A DNA stretch of 64,000 bases from Vagococcus proximus (GTDB taxonomy: Bacteria; Bacillota; Bacilli; Lactobacillales; Vagococcaceae), in the NCBI RefSeq assembly GCF_029143285.1, contig NZ_JAPDSH010000007.1, positions 1 to 64,000 of the forward strand, in the 5' to 3' direction. Positions 8,590 through 17,562 of this stretch are shown here, in pieces (position 1 is the stretch's first letter; every line of letters starts with the position of its first letter). The position numbers and the translations under genes are program-made. Under the pieces are notes generated by a model. That model did no database searches and was not told where the DNA came from. It worked only from the letters and a program-made list of their open reading frames with translations.

Positions 8590-10221
8590 TTATTTAGAGT
8601 AGGAATCACCAGGGTCGATTTCTTTAAAAGAATAATCTGATGTACTGGGGCTGTACCAATTTTTTTTACATTGAACTCTAATCTTATGATCAAGAACTAG
8701 AGGTGGGTTACTATCTAACCGTTCATGCTCAGCATCATTTTTACGGCCATAGTTTAGAGACTCGCTATCTAATAGTTGGCGTTCAAATTCTTCTGTAAAA
8801 GTATAAAATTTCGGATCACTTATAACATGATTACCGTTGACTTTAAGCTTGTTCCATTGACTGATGAAACAACCATTGCGGTCTAAGATAAATTCAGAAT
8901 GGAAGTTAGGTGTCAGACGTTTTCTATTAGCGTACTGCAATATATAGTCACGGTAAACTTGCCCATCGGGTATTTTATTGTGAAAACGGCCACGTTCTTT
9001 AATGAGGAGTTTCCCGCCTAAACCTTCGGGTGCATCAGCATAGACATAATCCATAAGAGAGGCTTCGTCGGAAGTGTTTGGAAAATTTTCTCTGACATAC
9101 TCTATATTTTGCTTATCGAAATACATCCGAAGCTGATGCAGTTTCATTGAGTCCAAATCACCATCTGGATAGGCTTCTTGTACAGTTTTAGCAACCAATT
9201 CAATAAAATAACTATGAGGAGCTAGGTTTGTATCGATAGTAAATGGTCCCTTGAGTTGAAGCATATCGAATTCATCAATTTCGGCTCCTAAATGTTGTAA
9301 CAATAATTCTAATTTCTTAAATGGTGTATACGCACTATTTTTGAAAAGAACAAGATAAGTAGGTGAGCCTACTTTTTTTCGTTCATTTAATAATATATCC
9401 CATAGGTAGCTTTGTGTATCGACTGAATTAGCGGGACAGTTATTTAACAAGTATAATCTAAGTGCGTTTAAAGCAGATTGATCCCATCCGTCTTCATAAG
9501 CTAATGTGTTAAAGATAGTAGGTTCTAGTTGAGTAAAAATGAGTTGATTGGATGACTTATTGGCAAGGTTATGTATTTGAGATTTTGTCATTTGCCAATG
9601 ATTCCAGTTTCTTTTTTTCTTAGCATTTTTAAGGCCGATTACCCATTCTAAATTTAAAGTTTCGCAAGAGAAAGAATGGCTGTCTGCGTTCCACGCCTCT
9701 TCTGATTGGATTGTTTCGACACCTTGTTCTAAGTACCCCATAATTGCGTCAAGTTCTGAAAAAATATCTGGGTGCGAAGTCAGTATATTATTAATTTTTT
9801 GCCATCGTGACTCTAGTCGTTTTTGACTTCTAACAGACCATTTATAAAGAAAGTTAGAAACGATAGTTTGTTTTTTGACGCTAGTTTTATTGAGTAAACG
9901 AGATAAGCGATTCAATCGTTTTCTAATAAAAAAAGCATTTAACTTCCTGATTTTTGTTTCAGAAAAAGCTTGTGGCGTCAGTTGTTCATTTGTTTCTGAC
10001 AAAGTATTATAGCAGAGAATGAAGCCATCTATTAAAGGTAAGTAAACCGTAGTAAGATAATATTGACTAGATAGAAAAGTTTTATTTGAATGATGAGTCT
10101 GATCGCCTATATCTGCAAGTGAATCTCTTAATTGTTGGAGTTTAGCAACAGAACGTGAGCAGTGTTCTGCAATAGAATCAAGCTCTAACGTTGTTTTGGA
10201 TTTAAATAATGAGTTAAACAT
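8590..10221 (-). CDS. Uncharacterised 543-aa protein with helical N-terminus (possibly DUF3114-like)
   Basis: I do not recognise this protein with confidence. Residues ~1-170 are predicted by eye to be mostly helical and rich in Lys/Arg (for example RKRLNRLSRLLNK). The remaining ~370 residues are soluble and mixed, with conspicuous runs such as LHQLRMYFDKQNIEYVRENF, LLIKERGRFHNK and SLNYGRKNDAEHERLD. These faintly recall DUF3114 proteins of Lactobacillales (weak memory, not verified). No signal peptide or membrane segment is seen. AAAGGA precedes the ATG. A 75-aa helical protein is encoded 18 bases upstream, a layout like LXG/type VII effectors with small partners, but no immunity gene follows. 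Function unknown. Confidence 0.7.
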   Translation of the reverse strand: MFNSLFKSKTTLELDSIAEHCSRSVAKLQQLRDSLADIGDQTHHSNKTFLSSQYYLTTVYLPLIDGFILCYNTLSETNEQLTPQAFSETKIRKLNAFFIRKRLNRLSRLLNKTSVKKQTIVSNFLYKWSVRSQKRLESRWQKINNILTSHPDIFSELDAIMGYLEQGVETIQSEEAWNADSHSFSCETLNLEWVIGLKNAKKKRNWNHWQMTKSQIHNLANKSSNQLIFTQLEPTIFNTLAYEDGWDQSALNALRLYLLNNCPANSVDTQSYLWDILLNERKKVGSPTYLVLFKNSAYTPFKKLELLLQHLGAEIDEFDMLQLKGPFTIDTNLAPHSYFIELVAKTVQEAYPDGDLDSMKLHQLRMYFDKQNIEYVRENFPNTSDEASLMDYVYADAPEGLGGKLLIKERGRFHNKIPDGQVYRDYILQYANRKRLTPNFHSEFILDRNGCFISQWNKLKVNGNHVISDPKFYTFTEEFERQLLDSESLNYGRKNDAEHERLDSNPPLVLDHKIRVQCKKNWYSPSTSDYSFKEIDPGDSYSK

Positions 10222-10239
10222 AATGGTATCCTTTGATTA

Positions 10240-10467
10240 TTATTTTGAGTGAAGTGTTTTATTTATACATTCCAAGTCGGCTTTTAATTGTGATTCAATC
10301 GTATTAATTAGGGTCGTATTTTGATCAATTAATTTTGAAAAATAAAGACGGCTTGCTAGTTGAGTTTTTTTACGATAACGAATTTTTGGAATAGTATCAG
10401 TAAAGTTGAGGAGTTCGCCAAGTTCGTTTAGCTTATTTGAAAATTTTTTAATATCCTTTTTTTTCAT
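10240..10467 (-). CDS. Small helical protein, first gene of the orphan pair
   Basis: This 75-aa Lys-rich, apparently all-helical protein has no cysteine pair, signal peptide or membrane segment. Translation is supported by AAAGGA 9-10 bases before the ATG and by the short gap (18 bases) to the next gene, which has its own site. It is probably a partner or chaperone of the 543-aa product. I find no family match. Confidence 0.65.
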   Translation of the reverse strand: MKKKDIKKFSNKLNELGELLNFTDTIPKIRYRKKTQLASRLYFSKLIDQNTTLINTIESQLKADLECINKTLHSK

Positions 10468-10506
10468 TATTAATCAGTCCTTTTAGTGGTAGTTAGAATT
10501 ATAAGT

Positions 10507-10540
10507 AAAAAATAAAACCCCTCGGTTAAACCAAGGGGTC
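10507..10540 (-). terminator. Rho-independent terminator of ssrA
   Basis: On the reverse strand, ACCCCTTGG pairs with CCGAGGGGT around a TTTAA loop and is followed by a T-rich tract. It lies just beyond the tmRNA 3' end. Confidence 0.8.
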
Positions 10541-10567
10541 TGTCCAGTACTTCCATATTGTTCAATA

Positions 10568-10928
10568 TGGAGGCGGCGGGAGTCGAACCCGCGTCCAAGC
10601 ATATCGCCACTTCAATATCTACGTTCATAGTTTTATGTTTGAGGTTTCGCTAAGATATCTGACACAAAACAAACATGCTTCTTCGCTAGTCTGATGAACT
10701 CTTCTAACTATTGCAGACGGAAACGGTTAGCGTATCCCACTTAATTTGAGACCCTTACCCGGCACATGGGCGATACCGGAAGGATCTTCACCCGCTGTTT
10801 TTAGGCAGCTAAAGCGAAAGTGTTTTCGTTTTTAGCAGTTATATTTAACTGTTAACGTTTTAACGTAGACGTAACCTACGAAACGCAATTCAAGCGCGAA
10901 CTATACCTGTCGAATCCGTAACGCCCCC
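10568..10928 (-). ncRNA. ssrA: Transfer-messenger RNA (tmRNA)
   Basis: This tmRNA rescues stalled ribosomes and tags the nascent peptide. The 5' end reads GGGGGCGTTACGGATTCGAC and the 3' T-arm and acceptor end are the classical GGTTCGACTCCCGCCGCCTCC, so the acceptor stem pairs completely. The tag reading frame (10801-10836, reverse) encodes AKNENTFALAA followed by TAA. The genomic 3' end is discriminator A followed by TAT, so CCA is not encoded and must be added by nucleotidyltransferase. The 3' trailer can form a CCATATTG/CAATATGG hairpin that competes with the last acceptor-stem bases. Confidence 0.97.
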
Positions 10929-10985
10929 TTAATAAAAAGTGGGTACGGTGTTAAAGTACAATACATAGTATACCATAGGAATTTA

Positions 10986-11025
10986 TAAAAAAAAAGAAAC
11001 AGCTCCTAAAAAGAATAGGAGCTGT
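10986..11025 (-). terminator. Rho-independent terminator of the HAD gene
   Basis: On the reverse strand a 10-bp stem (ACAGCTCCTA pairing with TAGGAGCTGT) is followed by a long T tract, seven bases after the HAD stop codon. Confidence 0.85.
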
Positions 11026-11031
11026 AATTGT

Positions 11032-11811
11032 TTAAATTAAATTGAAATGTTTTAAAGCTTGAACAATTCCACCTTCAGTATTTTTAGCAGTGACATGAGT
11101 TGCTAATTCTTTTAATTCTGGGATAGCATTTCCCATAGCGATTTTATTGTCACATGCTTTAAGTAGATCAATATCATTAGGGCCGTCACCAAATCCATAT
11201 GTTGGGACGCCTTCAAGATCTAGTTCGTTAATGAGAGCTTTAATACCGGTTCCTTTTGAGCCACCTTTAGAAACAACATCGATAGAATACGGTCCATTAC
11301 GATAAAATGTTAACTCATCAAATTCTGCATGATATTTTTCATCATCTGTTTGTCCTAAAATAAGCAGCATATTTAAATCACGCTTCTCGTAATAAGTTCC
11401 ATCGATAGCAGGTAAGTCAGAATGGATAAAAGCATACGAATTTTTAGTATTTTCACTGTGACCTGATACACGAATAGCATCTGGTGTATAGAAGCCAATT
11501 TCTTGATTTAATTCAGCTGTTTTCTCCGCTAAACGACGGCATGTTTCTTTAGGGATAATCGTGTTAGCGACTTCTTTTCCTTCGAATAAAACATATTGTC
11601 CATTCATCGTAATGAAAGAATCAATCCCAGCAGCAGCGCTAATTTCTTTAATTTCTAAATTAGTTCGACCAGTCGCGATAATGGGAATGATATTATTTTC
11701 TTTAAGTTGTGCCATAGCTTGAGCGACTTCAGGTGTTATTTTTGAATGTTGATCAAGAAGCGTACCGTCTAAATCAAAAAATGCCAAACCTTTAATATCT
11801 GTTAGTGTCAT
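11032..11811 (-). CDS. HAD-superfamily Cof-type phosphatase
   Basis: This 259-aa cytoplasmic hydrolase belongs to the Cof/YidA group, which dephosphorylates sugar phosphates and flavin precursors. Motif I is FFDLDGTLL near residue 12, motif II ATGRT near 47, motif III Lys lies in SKGGSKGTGIKAL, and motif IV is GFGDGPNDIDLL. The cap domain sits between motifs II and III, as in type C2 HAD proteins. AAGGAG lies upstream of the ATG. The gene is monocistronic. Substrate cannot be assigned. Confidence 0.88.
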   Translation of the reverse strand: MTLTDIKGLAFFDLDGTLLDQHSKITPEVAQAMAQLKENNIIPIIATGRTNLEIKEISAAAGIDSFITMNGQYVLFEGKEVANTIIPKETCRRLAEKTAELNQEIGFYTPDAIRVSGHSENTKNSYAFIHSDLPAIDGTYYEKRDLNMLLILGQTDDEKYHAEFDELTFYRNGPYSIDVVSKGGSKGTGIKALINELDLEGVPTYGFGDGPNDIDLLKACDNKIAMGNAIPELKELATHVTAKNTEGGIVQALKHFNLI

Positions 11812-12005
11812 ATAAAAATCTCCTTACTAAATATAATAGGTTAAGAATAACAGAAAGAAAGCGTCTTTACTATTAAAGACTATTTAGACAGTATGAAGAA
11901 TATATGAATTTAGTGAAGTATATAAGAAATCATAGTTGGAAACAGTTTATAGTATCATTTTATAGTATAATTAAGAGAAGAATGTTTGGTAAAGGAGACG
12001 ATAAC

Positions 12006-12725
12006 ATGAAAATTTTAATGATCGAAGATAATGAATCAGTATCAGAAATGATGCAGATGTTTTTTTTAAATGAGGAATGGGATGCAACGTTTAAAGATGA
12101 TGGGAAAGAAGGGCTAGATGCGTTCTTAGAGGCCCCAGACAAATGGGATATGATTACGCTTGATTTGAACTTACCGACGATGGATGGTGTATCAGTGTGC
12201 CGTGAGATTCGTAAAGTATCAAGTACAGTTCCCATTATAATGTTAACTGCTAGAGACTCTGAAAGTGATCAAGTTATTGGATTAGAGATGGGGGCGGATG
12301 ATTATGTGACTAAACCGTTTAGTCCCCTAACATTAATCGCTAGACTCAAAGCGCTACATAGACGCGCTGAACTTAAGGAGCCAGGAGCAGAATCTGAGCC
12401 AACAACACAAGCATTTGAAGTGGAAACTAAACGTTTTAAAATGAATACAAAAACAAGAGAAGTTTACTTGGATGGTGCTTTAATTTCGGGATTAACACCA
12501 AAAGAATTTGATTTATTATATACTTTAGCTAATAAACCAAGACAGGTATTTTCACGTGAACAGTTATTAGAGATGGTTTGGGATTATCAGTATTTTGGTG
12601 ATGAAAGAACCGTCGATGCTCATATCAAGAAATTAAGACAAAAGATTGAAAAAGTGGGACCACAAGTGATTCAAACAGTTTGGGGCGTAGGATACAAATT
12701 TGATGATTCGGGAGTCAAAGCTTAA
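12006..12725 (+). CDS. OmpR/PhoB-family response regulator
   Basis: This 239-aa transcription factor has a receiver domain (phospho-acceptor Asp53 in ITLDLNLPTMDG, acidic pair near residue 8, switch Lys in VTKPF) and a C-terminal winged helix (LTPKEFDLLYTLA to TVWGVGYKF). I chose the ATG at 12006 because AAAGGAG sits 9 bases before it and MKILMIEDN is the usual start. An in-frame ATG at 11904 would add 34 atypical residues. TATAAT at 11966-11971 is the likely -10. The stop overlaps the kinase ATG by one base. The regulon is unknown. Confidence 0.92.
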   Translation: MKILMIEDNESVSEMMQMFFLNEEWDATFKDDGKEGLDAFLEAPDKWDMITLDLNLPTMDGVSVCREIRKVSSTVPIIMLTARDSESDQVIGLEMGADDYVTKPFSPLTLIARLKALHRRAELKEPGAESEPTTQAFEVETKRFKMNTKTREVYLDGALISGLTPKEFDLLYTLANKPRQVFSREQLLEMVWDYQYFGDERTVDAHIKKLRQKIEKVGPQVIQTVWGVGYKFDDSGVKA

Positions 12726-14173
12726 TGAAATATCTTTTTCAACAGATGTTAGCATTTTGGGTAGTTATTTTGACAATTTTGGTTATAGTTGGTGTGTCGT
12801 TTACTCAGTTCACACGAGAAACAATGCTTAATACGACTTATAATCAGATGGAAGGCTATGCTGATGCTATTCAATATAACAGCATGAAAAAACCGGAAAA
12901 CTTACTTTCTAATATTCAGTTAACTGAACGAGCTTTAAAGAATCAACAAATATTATTTATGGCCATTAATAGTGATGAAAATATTGAATACCCATACAGT
13001 GTACAGGGATCAAAACCAGCTTTTATTAGTGAAGAAAGTTGGGATGCTTTGAAAAAAGGTAGCGGTGAACCTGTAAGAGAAACGATAAAAGCGCCATTTG
13101 GTAATCAAGATGAAGAAGCTGCGGTAGTTTTAAAACCTTTATATGTAACGAATAGGCAAGAAACGAAATTTTATGGCGCCATAGCGATTCTTCAGCCTAT
13201 AAAATATATTGAAAAAAGCATGGAAGATTTAATAGAGAATCTGTTTAAAGGTTTTTTAATGTCTAGTGTTATTGCTTTGATTTTTAGTTATATATTTGCA
13301 AAATTCCAAGTGAATCGAATTAACAGAATGAAAAAAGCAGCTAGACAAATTGCCGAAGGGAATTTTGATATTCATCTTGCTGCCAATGGTAAGGATGAAT
13401 TAGATGAATTGGCAGTTGATTTTAATCGAATGGCAAATGCTCTTAAGGAATCAAATGAAGAAATAGAACGTCAAGAGGACCGGCGTAGGCAGTTTATGGC
13501 AGATGCAGCGCATGAGATGCGGACACCTTTAACAACTATAAATGGCTTGTTGGAAGGGATAGCGTATCAAGCTATTCCTAAAAATCAAGAAGAAAAATGT
13601 ATTCAATTAATGCGTAATGAAACGACAAGATTGATTCGTTTAGTTAATGAAAACCTTGATTATGAAAAAATACGATCTAATCAAATTAGTATGGTCATCC
13701 AAAAATTCAATGCGACGGAAGCTGTGGAACAAATAATTGAACAATTAAGTTCAAAAGCAGAAGCATCTGGGAACAAACTGAGGATGAATACAACTGAGCC
13801 GATTCCAGTTATGGCCGACTATGATCGATTTGTTCAAGTTTTGGTTAATATTGTGACGAATGCTATCCAATTTACCCAAGATGGCTGTATTGATTTAACC
13901 CTAACGCGTGATAATGGTGTGACGAGTGTTGAAGTTAAAGATACAGGTATTGGGATGTCAGAGGATGAAGTTAAAAATATATGGGAACGTTATTACAAAG
14001 TAGACCCTTCTCGCAAAAATACAAAATACGGGGAGTCAGGTTTGGGCTTAGCCATTGTTCACCAATTAATTAAACTTCATAAAGGGACGATTGATGTTGA
14101 GAGTGAAAAAGGAAAAGGAACGATATTTACAATTCATTTCCCTGACTGTGAGCCAACAGAAGTTAAAAAATAG
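12725..14173 (+). CDS. Membrane sensor histidine kinase
   Basis: This partner of the preceding regulator is 482 aa long. The parts in order are TM1 (~8-29), an extracellular sensor domain of ~140 residues, TM2 (~174-194), HAMP (~195-248), HisKA with His263 (AAHEMRTPLTT) and an HATPase domain with the N box (NIVTNAIQF), G1 (DTGIGM) and G2 (GESGLGLAIV). The sensor domain carries no cysteine and no recognised ligand-binding fold. The one-base overlap with the regulator implies translational coupling. The signal is unknown. Confidence 0.92.
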   Translation: MKYLFQQMLAFWVVILTILVIVGVSFTQFTRETMLNTTYNQMEGYADAIQYNSMKKPENLLSNIQLTERALKNQQILFMAINSDENIEYPYSVQGSKPAFISEESWDALKKGSGEPVRETIKAPFGNQDEEAAVVLKPLYVTNRQETKFYGAIAILQPIKYIEKSMEDLIENLFKGFLMSSVIALIFSYIFAKFQVNRINRMKKAARQIAEGNFDIHLAANGKDELDELAVDFNRMANALKESNEEIERQEDRRRQFMADAAHEMRTPLTTINGLLEGIAYQAIPKNQEEKCIQLMRNETTRLIRLVNENLDYEKIRSNQISMVIQKFNATEAVEQIIEQLSSKAEASGNKLRMNTTEPIPVMADYDRFVQVLVNIVTNAIQFTQDGCIDLTLTRDNGVTSVEVKDTGIGMSEDEVKNIWERYYKVDPSRKNTKYGESGLGLAIVHQLIKLHKGTIDVESEKGKGTIFTIHFPDCEPTEVKK

Positions 14174-14183
14174 TTCAATTTAG

Positions 14184-14226
14184 AAGAAGCCTTCTTACTA
14201 TAAAAAGTAAGGAAGGCTTCTTTTTA
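14184..14226 (+). terminator. Rho-independent terminator after the two-component operon
   Basis: The GAAGCCTT..CTTACT stem pairs with AGTAAG..AAGGCTTC with one bulge and is followed by five T. Confidence 0.8.
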
Positions 14227-14296
14227 AACGAGTTAGCCCATGGACATTATTTTTGTTATACTAAGGTAAGAATAAAAAAACGAGGGTGATAATAAG

Positions 14297-14578
14297 ATGG
14301 AAGAAAGTTATAGTTATCCACTAGATTTGGATTGGTCTCAGTCAGAGATGGTTGTTGTGATGGAAATGTGGCAGGTACTAGAAGACGTTTATGAAAAAGG
14401 TGTAGAGAAAGAAGCGTTTTTATCAGTGTACAAAAAATTTAAAACAGTTGTTAAAAGTATTGGTGAGGAGCGCCAATTAGGGAAAGATTTTGAGGCAGCT
14501 TCTGGGTATTCATTATATCGTACAGTGCAGGAGGCTAAGAAAACTCCTGGAACTATTTTGAAAATGAAGGGAGCGTAA
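14297..14578 (+). CDS. UPF0223 family protein
   Basis: This 93-aa protein matches UPF0223 (B. subtilis YktA group): an N-terminal SYPLDLDWSQSEM signature, a helical middle and the late SGYSLYRTVQEAK. The biochemical role of the family is unknown. Two bases separate it from the inositol-phosphatase-like gene. A UPF0223-IMPase-typA order is shared with other Firmicutes, which supports the call. Confidence 0.88.
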   Translation: MEESYSYPLDLDWSQSEMVVVMEMWQVLEDVYEKGVEKEAFLSVYKKFKTVVKSIGEERQLGKDFEAASGYSLYRTVQEAKKTPGTILKMKGA

Positions 14579-14580
14579 TT

Positions 14581-15354
14581 ATGCAGAGTGAGCAGTTAGT
14601 CCCGTTGATTAAAGAATGGCTAGTAGAAGCAAGTCAATTAATAAAAAGACGTTTATCAGACCCTTTGATAGTAGAAGAAAAGAGTAACCGATCCGATTTG
14701 GTTACAAATGTGGATAAGGAAGTCGAAACTTTTTTTGTTACTAAAATAAAAGAGAGTTTTCCACAAGATAAAATACTAGGTGAAGAAGGTATTTGTGATA
14801 AGGTGGCTGATTTTTCTGGTCGAGTCTGGGTGATTGATCCTATTGATGGGACATTGAACTTTGTTAAACAACAAGAAAATTTTTGTACTATGCTCGCGGT
14901 CTATGAAGATGGGATCGGTCAATTAGGTTTTATATATGAAATAATGACAGACGAATTATTATGGGCAGAAAAAGGTAAAGGGGCCTATCTAAACAATAAA
15001 TGTATTGACAGAGTTAAAGATAGAACATTGGCTGAAGGTATCGTTTCTATCAATACTCGCTTGTTTTTAGAAGATACATTAGGGTTACAAAGGTTTGCTC
15101 TTAATTCCTTAGCTGTTCGTATGACAGGATGTGCGGGGCTTGCTTTTAAAGAAGTTGTTAAAGGCAATTTTGTGGCATATGTCAGTCGTATCCAACCGTG
15201 GGACTATGCAGCTGCTCGTGTTATTTTTGAGGAAGTTGGGTTAGAACTTGTTAATTTAACAGGTGACTCTCTAGGTCTTGATGAAAAGGTGATAGCCATG
15301 GGGGCTACACCAGCTGTCTATGGGGAGTATGTAAAACAAGACTCTACACAATAA
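14581..15354 (+). CDS. Inositol monophosphatase family protein
   Basis: This 257-aa Mg-dependent phosphatase of the IMPase/FBPase fold carries the family metal-binding motifs: GEEG, DPIDGTLNF and the C-terminal WDYAAARVI. Family members hydrolyse inositol phosphate, 3'-phosphoadenosine 5'-phosphate or related sugar phosphates. The true substrate here is not evident. A GGGAG site lies before the ATG and the gene is coupled to the UPF0223 gene. A short intergenic region with a new promoter separates it from typA. Confidence 0.88.
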   Translation: MQSEQLVPLIKEWLVEASQLIKRRLSDPLIVEEKSNRSDLVTNVDKEVETFFVTKIKESFPQDKILGEEGICDKVADFSGRVWVIDPIDGTLNFVKQQENFCTMLAVYEDGIGQLGFIYEIMTDELLWAEKGKGAYLNNKCIDRVKDRTLAEGIVSINTRLFLEDTLGLQRFALNSLAVRMTGCAGLAFKEVVKGNFVAYVSRIQPWDYAAARVIFEEVGLELVNLTGDSLGLDEKVIAMGATPAVYGEYVKQDSTQ

Positions 15355-15380
15355 AAATCGAACTTTCTGAAAAGTTTTTA

Positions 15381-15410
15381 TTGTTTTTCATGCGGTTTTA
15401 TTGTTATAAT
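15381..15410 (+). promoter_or_regulatory. Promoter of typA
   Basis: TTGTTT (15381-15386), an 18-base spacer and a consensus TATAAT (15405-15410) predict a start about 80 bases before the typA GTG. Confidence 0.6.
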
Positions 15411-15498
15411 GAAAAGTCGAGTTAATTTGAAATTAAACTTATGGGGTAAAACTTATGCTCCGTAGGTACGCTTTATAAATAGTGAGGAGAATGAATAA

Positions 15499-17334
15499 GT
15501 GAAATTAAGAGAAGATATTCGTAACGTTGCCATTATCGCCCATGTCGATCACGGTAAAACAACAGTCGTAGATGAAATGTTAAAACAATCGCAAACATTA
15601 GATGGACATACCGCTTTAGACGAGCGCGCAATGGACTCAAATGATATTGAAAAAGAACGTGGTATTACAATTTTAGCTAAAAATACAGCTATCAAATATA
15701 ATGACAAACAAATCAACATCTTAGATACACCAGGACATGCCGATTTCGGTGGAGAAGTGGAACGTATCATGAAAATGGTTGATGGTGTTATCTTAGTAGT
15801 GGATGCTTACGAAGGAACAATGCCACAAACACGTTTCGTACTTAAAAAAGCGTTAGAGCAAAAATTAACACCAATCGTGTTAGTTAACAAAATTGATAAG
15901 CCTTCAGCTCGTCCTGCGGAAGTAGTTGACGAAGTATTAGAATTACTTATCGAATTAGGAGCTGACGATGATCAATTAGACTTCCCAGTTATCTATGCAT
16001 CAGCATTAAACGGAACATCAAGTTTATCAGATGATCCAGCTGACCAAGAAGAAACAATGAACCCAGTGTTCGAAACGATTTTAGATCATATTCCAGCACC
16101 AGTTGATAATAGTGATGATCCATTACAATTCCAAGTATCATTACTTGATTACAATGACTACGTTGGACGTATCGGGATTGGCCGTGTATTCCGCGGAACA
16201 ATCAAAGTAGGAGATAGCGTATCTCTTATGAAATTAGACGGAACGGCTAAAAACTTCCGTGTTACTAAAATCTTTGGTTTCTTCGGTTTAGACCGTGTTG
16301 AAATTGAAGAAGCTAAAGCAGGGGATTTAATCGCTGTTTCAGGTATGGAAGATATCTTCGTTGGGGAAACTGTTACACCAGTTGACCATCAAGATGCGTT
16401 ACCAATCTTACACATCGATGAGCCTACTTTACAAATGACATTCTTAGTAAACAATTCTCCATTTGCTGGACGCGAAGGTAAATTCGTGACGTCTCGTAAA
16501 ATTGAAGAACGTTTAGTAAGTCAATTACAAACTGACGTGTCACTTAAAGTTGAAAATACTGACTCACCAGATGCATGGACTGTATCAGGTCGTGGGGAAT
16601 TACATTTATCAATTTTAATCGAAAACATGCGTCGTGAAGGTTATGAGTTACAAGTATCACGTCCAGAAGTTATCGTTAAAGAGTTTAACGGTGTGAAATG
16701 TGAACCGTTTGAACGTGTACAAATTGATACTCCAGAAGAGTATATGGGTTCAATTATCGAGTCATTAAGCCAACGTAAAGGTGAAATGCAAGATATGATC
16801 CATACTGGTAACGGCCAAATCCGTTTAATCTTCTTAGCTCCAGCTCGTGGTTTAATCGGGTACACAACTGAGTTCATGTCAATGACTCGTGGTTATGGTA
16901 TCATGCACCACACATTTGACCAATACTTACCAATGATTTCAGGTGTTATCGGTGGCCGTCGTAATGGTGCGTTAGTATCTATCGACACTGGTAAAGCAAC
17001 AACATACTCAATCATGAGTATCGAAGAACGCGGTACTGTCTTTGTTGAACCGACAACTGAAGTATACGAAGGTATGGTTATTGGTGAAAACTCTCGTGAG
17101 AATGATTTAACAGTTAACATTACGAAAGCTAAGCAACAAACAAACGTCCGCTCAGCAAATAAAGATCAAACTAACGTTATTAAAAAACCTAAAGAAATGT
17201 CTTTAGAAGAATCATTAGAATTCTTGAATGAAGATGAGTACTGTGAAGTAACTCCTGAGAACATTCGTTTACGTAAAAAAATCTTAAACAAAGCTGAACG
17301 TGAAAAATCTCAAAAGAAAAATAAAAAAGCATAA
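15499..17334 (+). CDS. typA: Translational GTPase TypA/BipA
   Basis: This ribosome-associated GTPase is needed for 50S assembly and growth under stress or cold. The 611-aa length is standard. GTPase motifs AHVDHGKTT, RGITI, DTPGHADFG and NKID are intact, followed by EF-G-like domains II, III and V and the BipA-specific C-terminal domain. The tail is very basic (AEREKSQKKNKKA). The start is GTG with GAGGAG 9 bases upstream; the nearby ATG at 15491 is out of frame and stops at once. Codon use is strongly biased, so expression is probably high. Confidence 0.96.
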   Translation: MKLREDIRNVAIIAHVDHGKTTVVDEMLKQSQTLDGHTALDERAMDSNDIEKERGITILAKNTAIKYNDKQINILDTPGHADFGGEVERIMKMVDGVILVVDAYEGTMPQTRFVLKKALEQKLTPIVLVNKIDKPSARPAEVVDEVLELLIELGADDDQLDFPVIYASALNGTSSLSDDPADQEETMNPVFETILDHIPAPVDNSDDPLQFQVSLLDYNDYVGRIGIGRVFRGTIKVGDSVSLMKLDGTAKNFRVTKIFGFFGLDRVEIEEAKAGDLIAVSGMEDIFVGETVTPVDHQDALPILHIDEPTLQMTFLVNNSPFAGREGKFVTSRKIEERLVSQLQTDVSLKVENTDSPDAWTVSGRGELHLSILIENMRREGYELQVSRPEVIVKEFNGVKCEPFERVQIDTPEEYMGSIIESLSQRKGEMQDMIHTGNGQIRLIFLAPARGLIGYTTEFMSMTRGYGIMHHTFDQYLPMISGVIGGRRNGALVSIDTGKATTYSIMSIEERGTVFVEPTTEVYEGMVIGENSRENDLTVNITKAKQQTNVRSANKDQTNVIKKPKEMSLEESLEFLNEDEYCEVTPENIRLRKKILNKAEREKSQKKNKKA

Positions 17335-17340
17335 TTTTTA

Positions 17341-17369
17341 AAACTCCCTAATCCTTAGGGAGTTTTTTT
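17341..17369 (+). terminator. Rho-independent terminator after typA
   Basis: AAACTCCCTAA pairs with TTAGGGAGTTT and is followed by a T run. Confidence 0.85.
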
Positions 17370-17401
17370 GTTATCTAAATAAAATGTTGAAATAAAAAGA
17401 A

Positions 17402-17419
17402 AGCGGTTAATTAACCGCT
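17402..17419. repeat. 18-bp perfect palindrome abutting the csp promoter
   Basis: AGCGGTTAATTAACCGCT is a perfect 18-bp palindrome whose last base is the first base of the -35 hexamer (TTGCAC). It has no T tract on the forward strand. It could be an operator for a dimeric regulator or a remnant terminator read in reverse. Confidence 0.6.
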
Positions 17420-17447
17420 TGCACAAATTATTTTTGTGGAGTATAAT
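17419..17447 (+). promoter_or_regulatory. Promoter of the cold-shock gene
   Basis: TTGCAC (17419-17424), a 17-base spacer and TATAAT (17442-17447) predict a start near 17454. That leaves a leader of about 110 bases before the ATG, as is usual for temperature-controlled csp mRNAs. Confidence 0.75.
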
Positions 17448-17562
17448 GAAATTGTAATCGAGGTTTTTACGAAGTTATAGTAACAAAAACAACTGTGTTT
17501 TTTCTAATGTAGCCGTAAGAATGTCTTGATACAAAGAAAAGTATAAATGGAGGTTCTATTCA

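Noticed and set aside
11904-12005. N-terminal extension of the response regulator
   Set aside because: The extra 34 residues are atypical for a receiver domain and include the region with the promoter -10; the ATG at 12006 has the good ribosome binding site.
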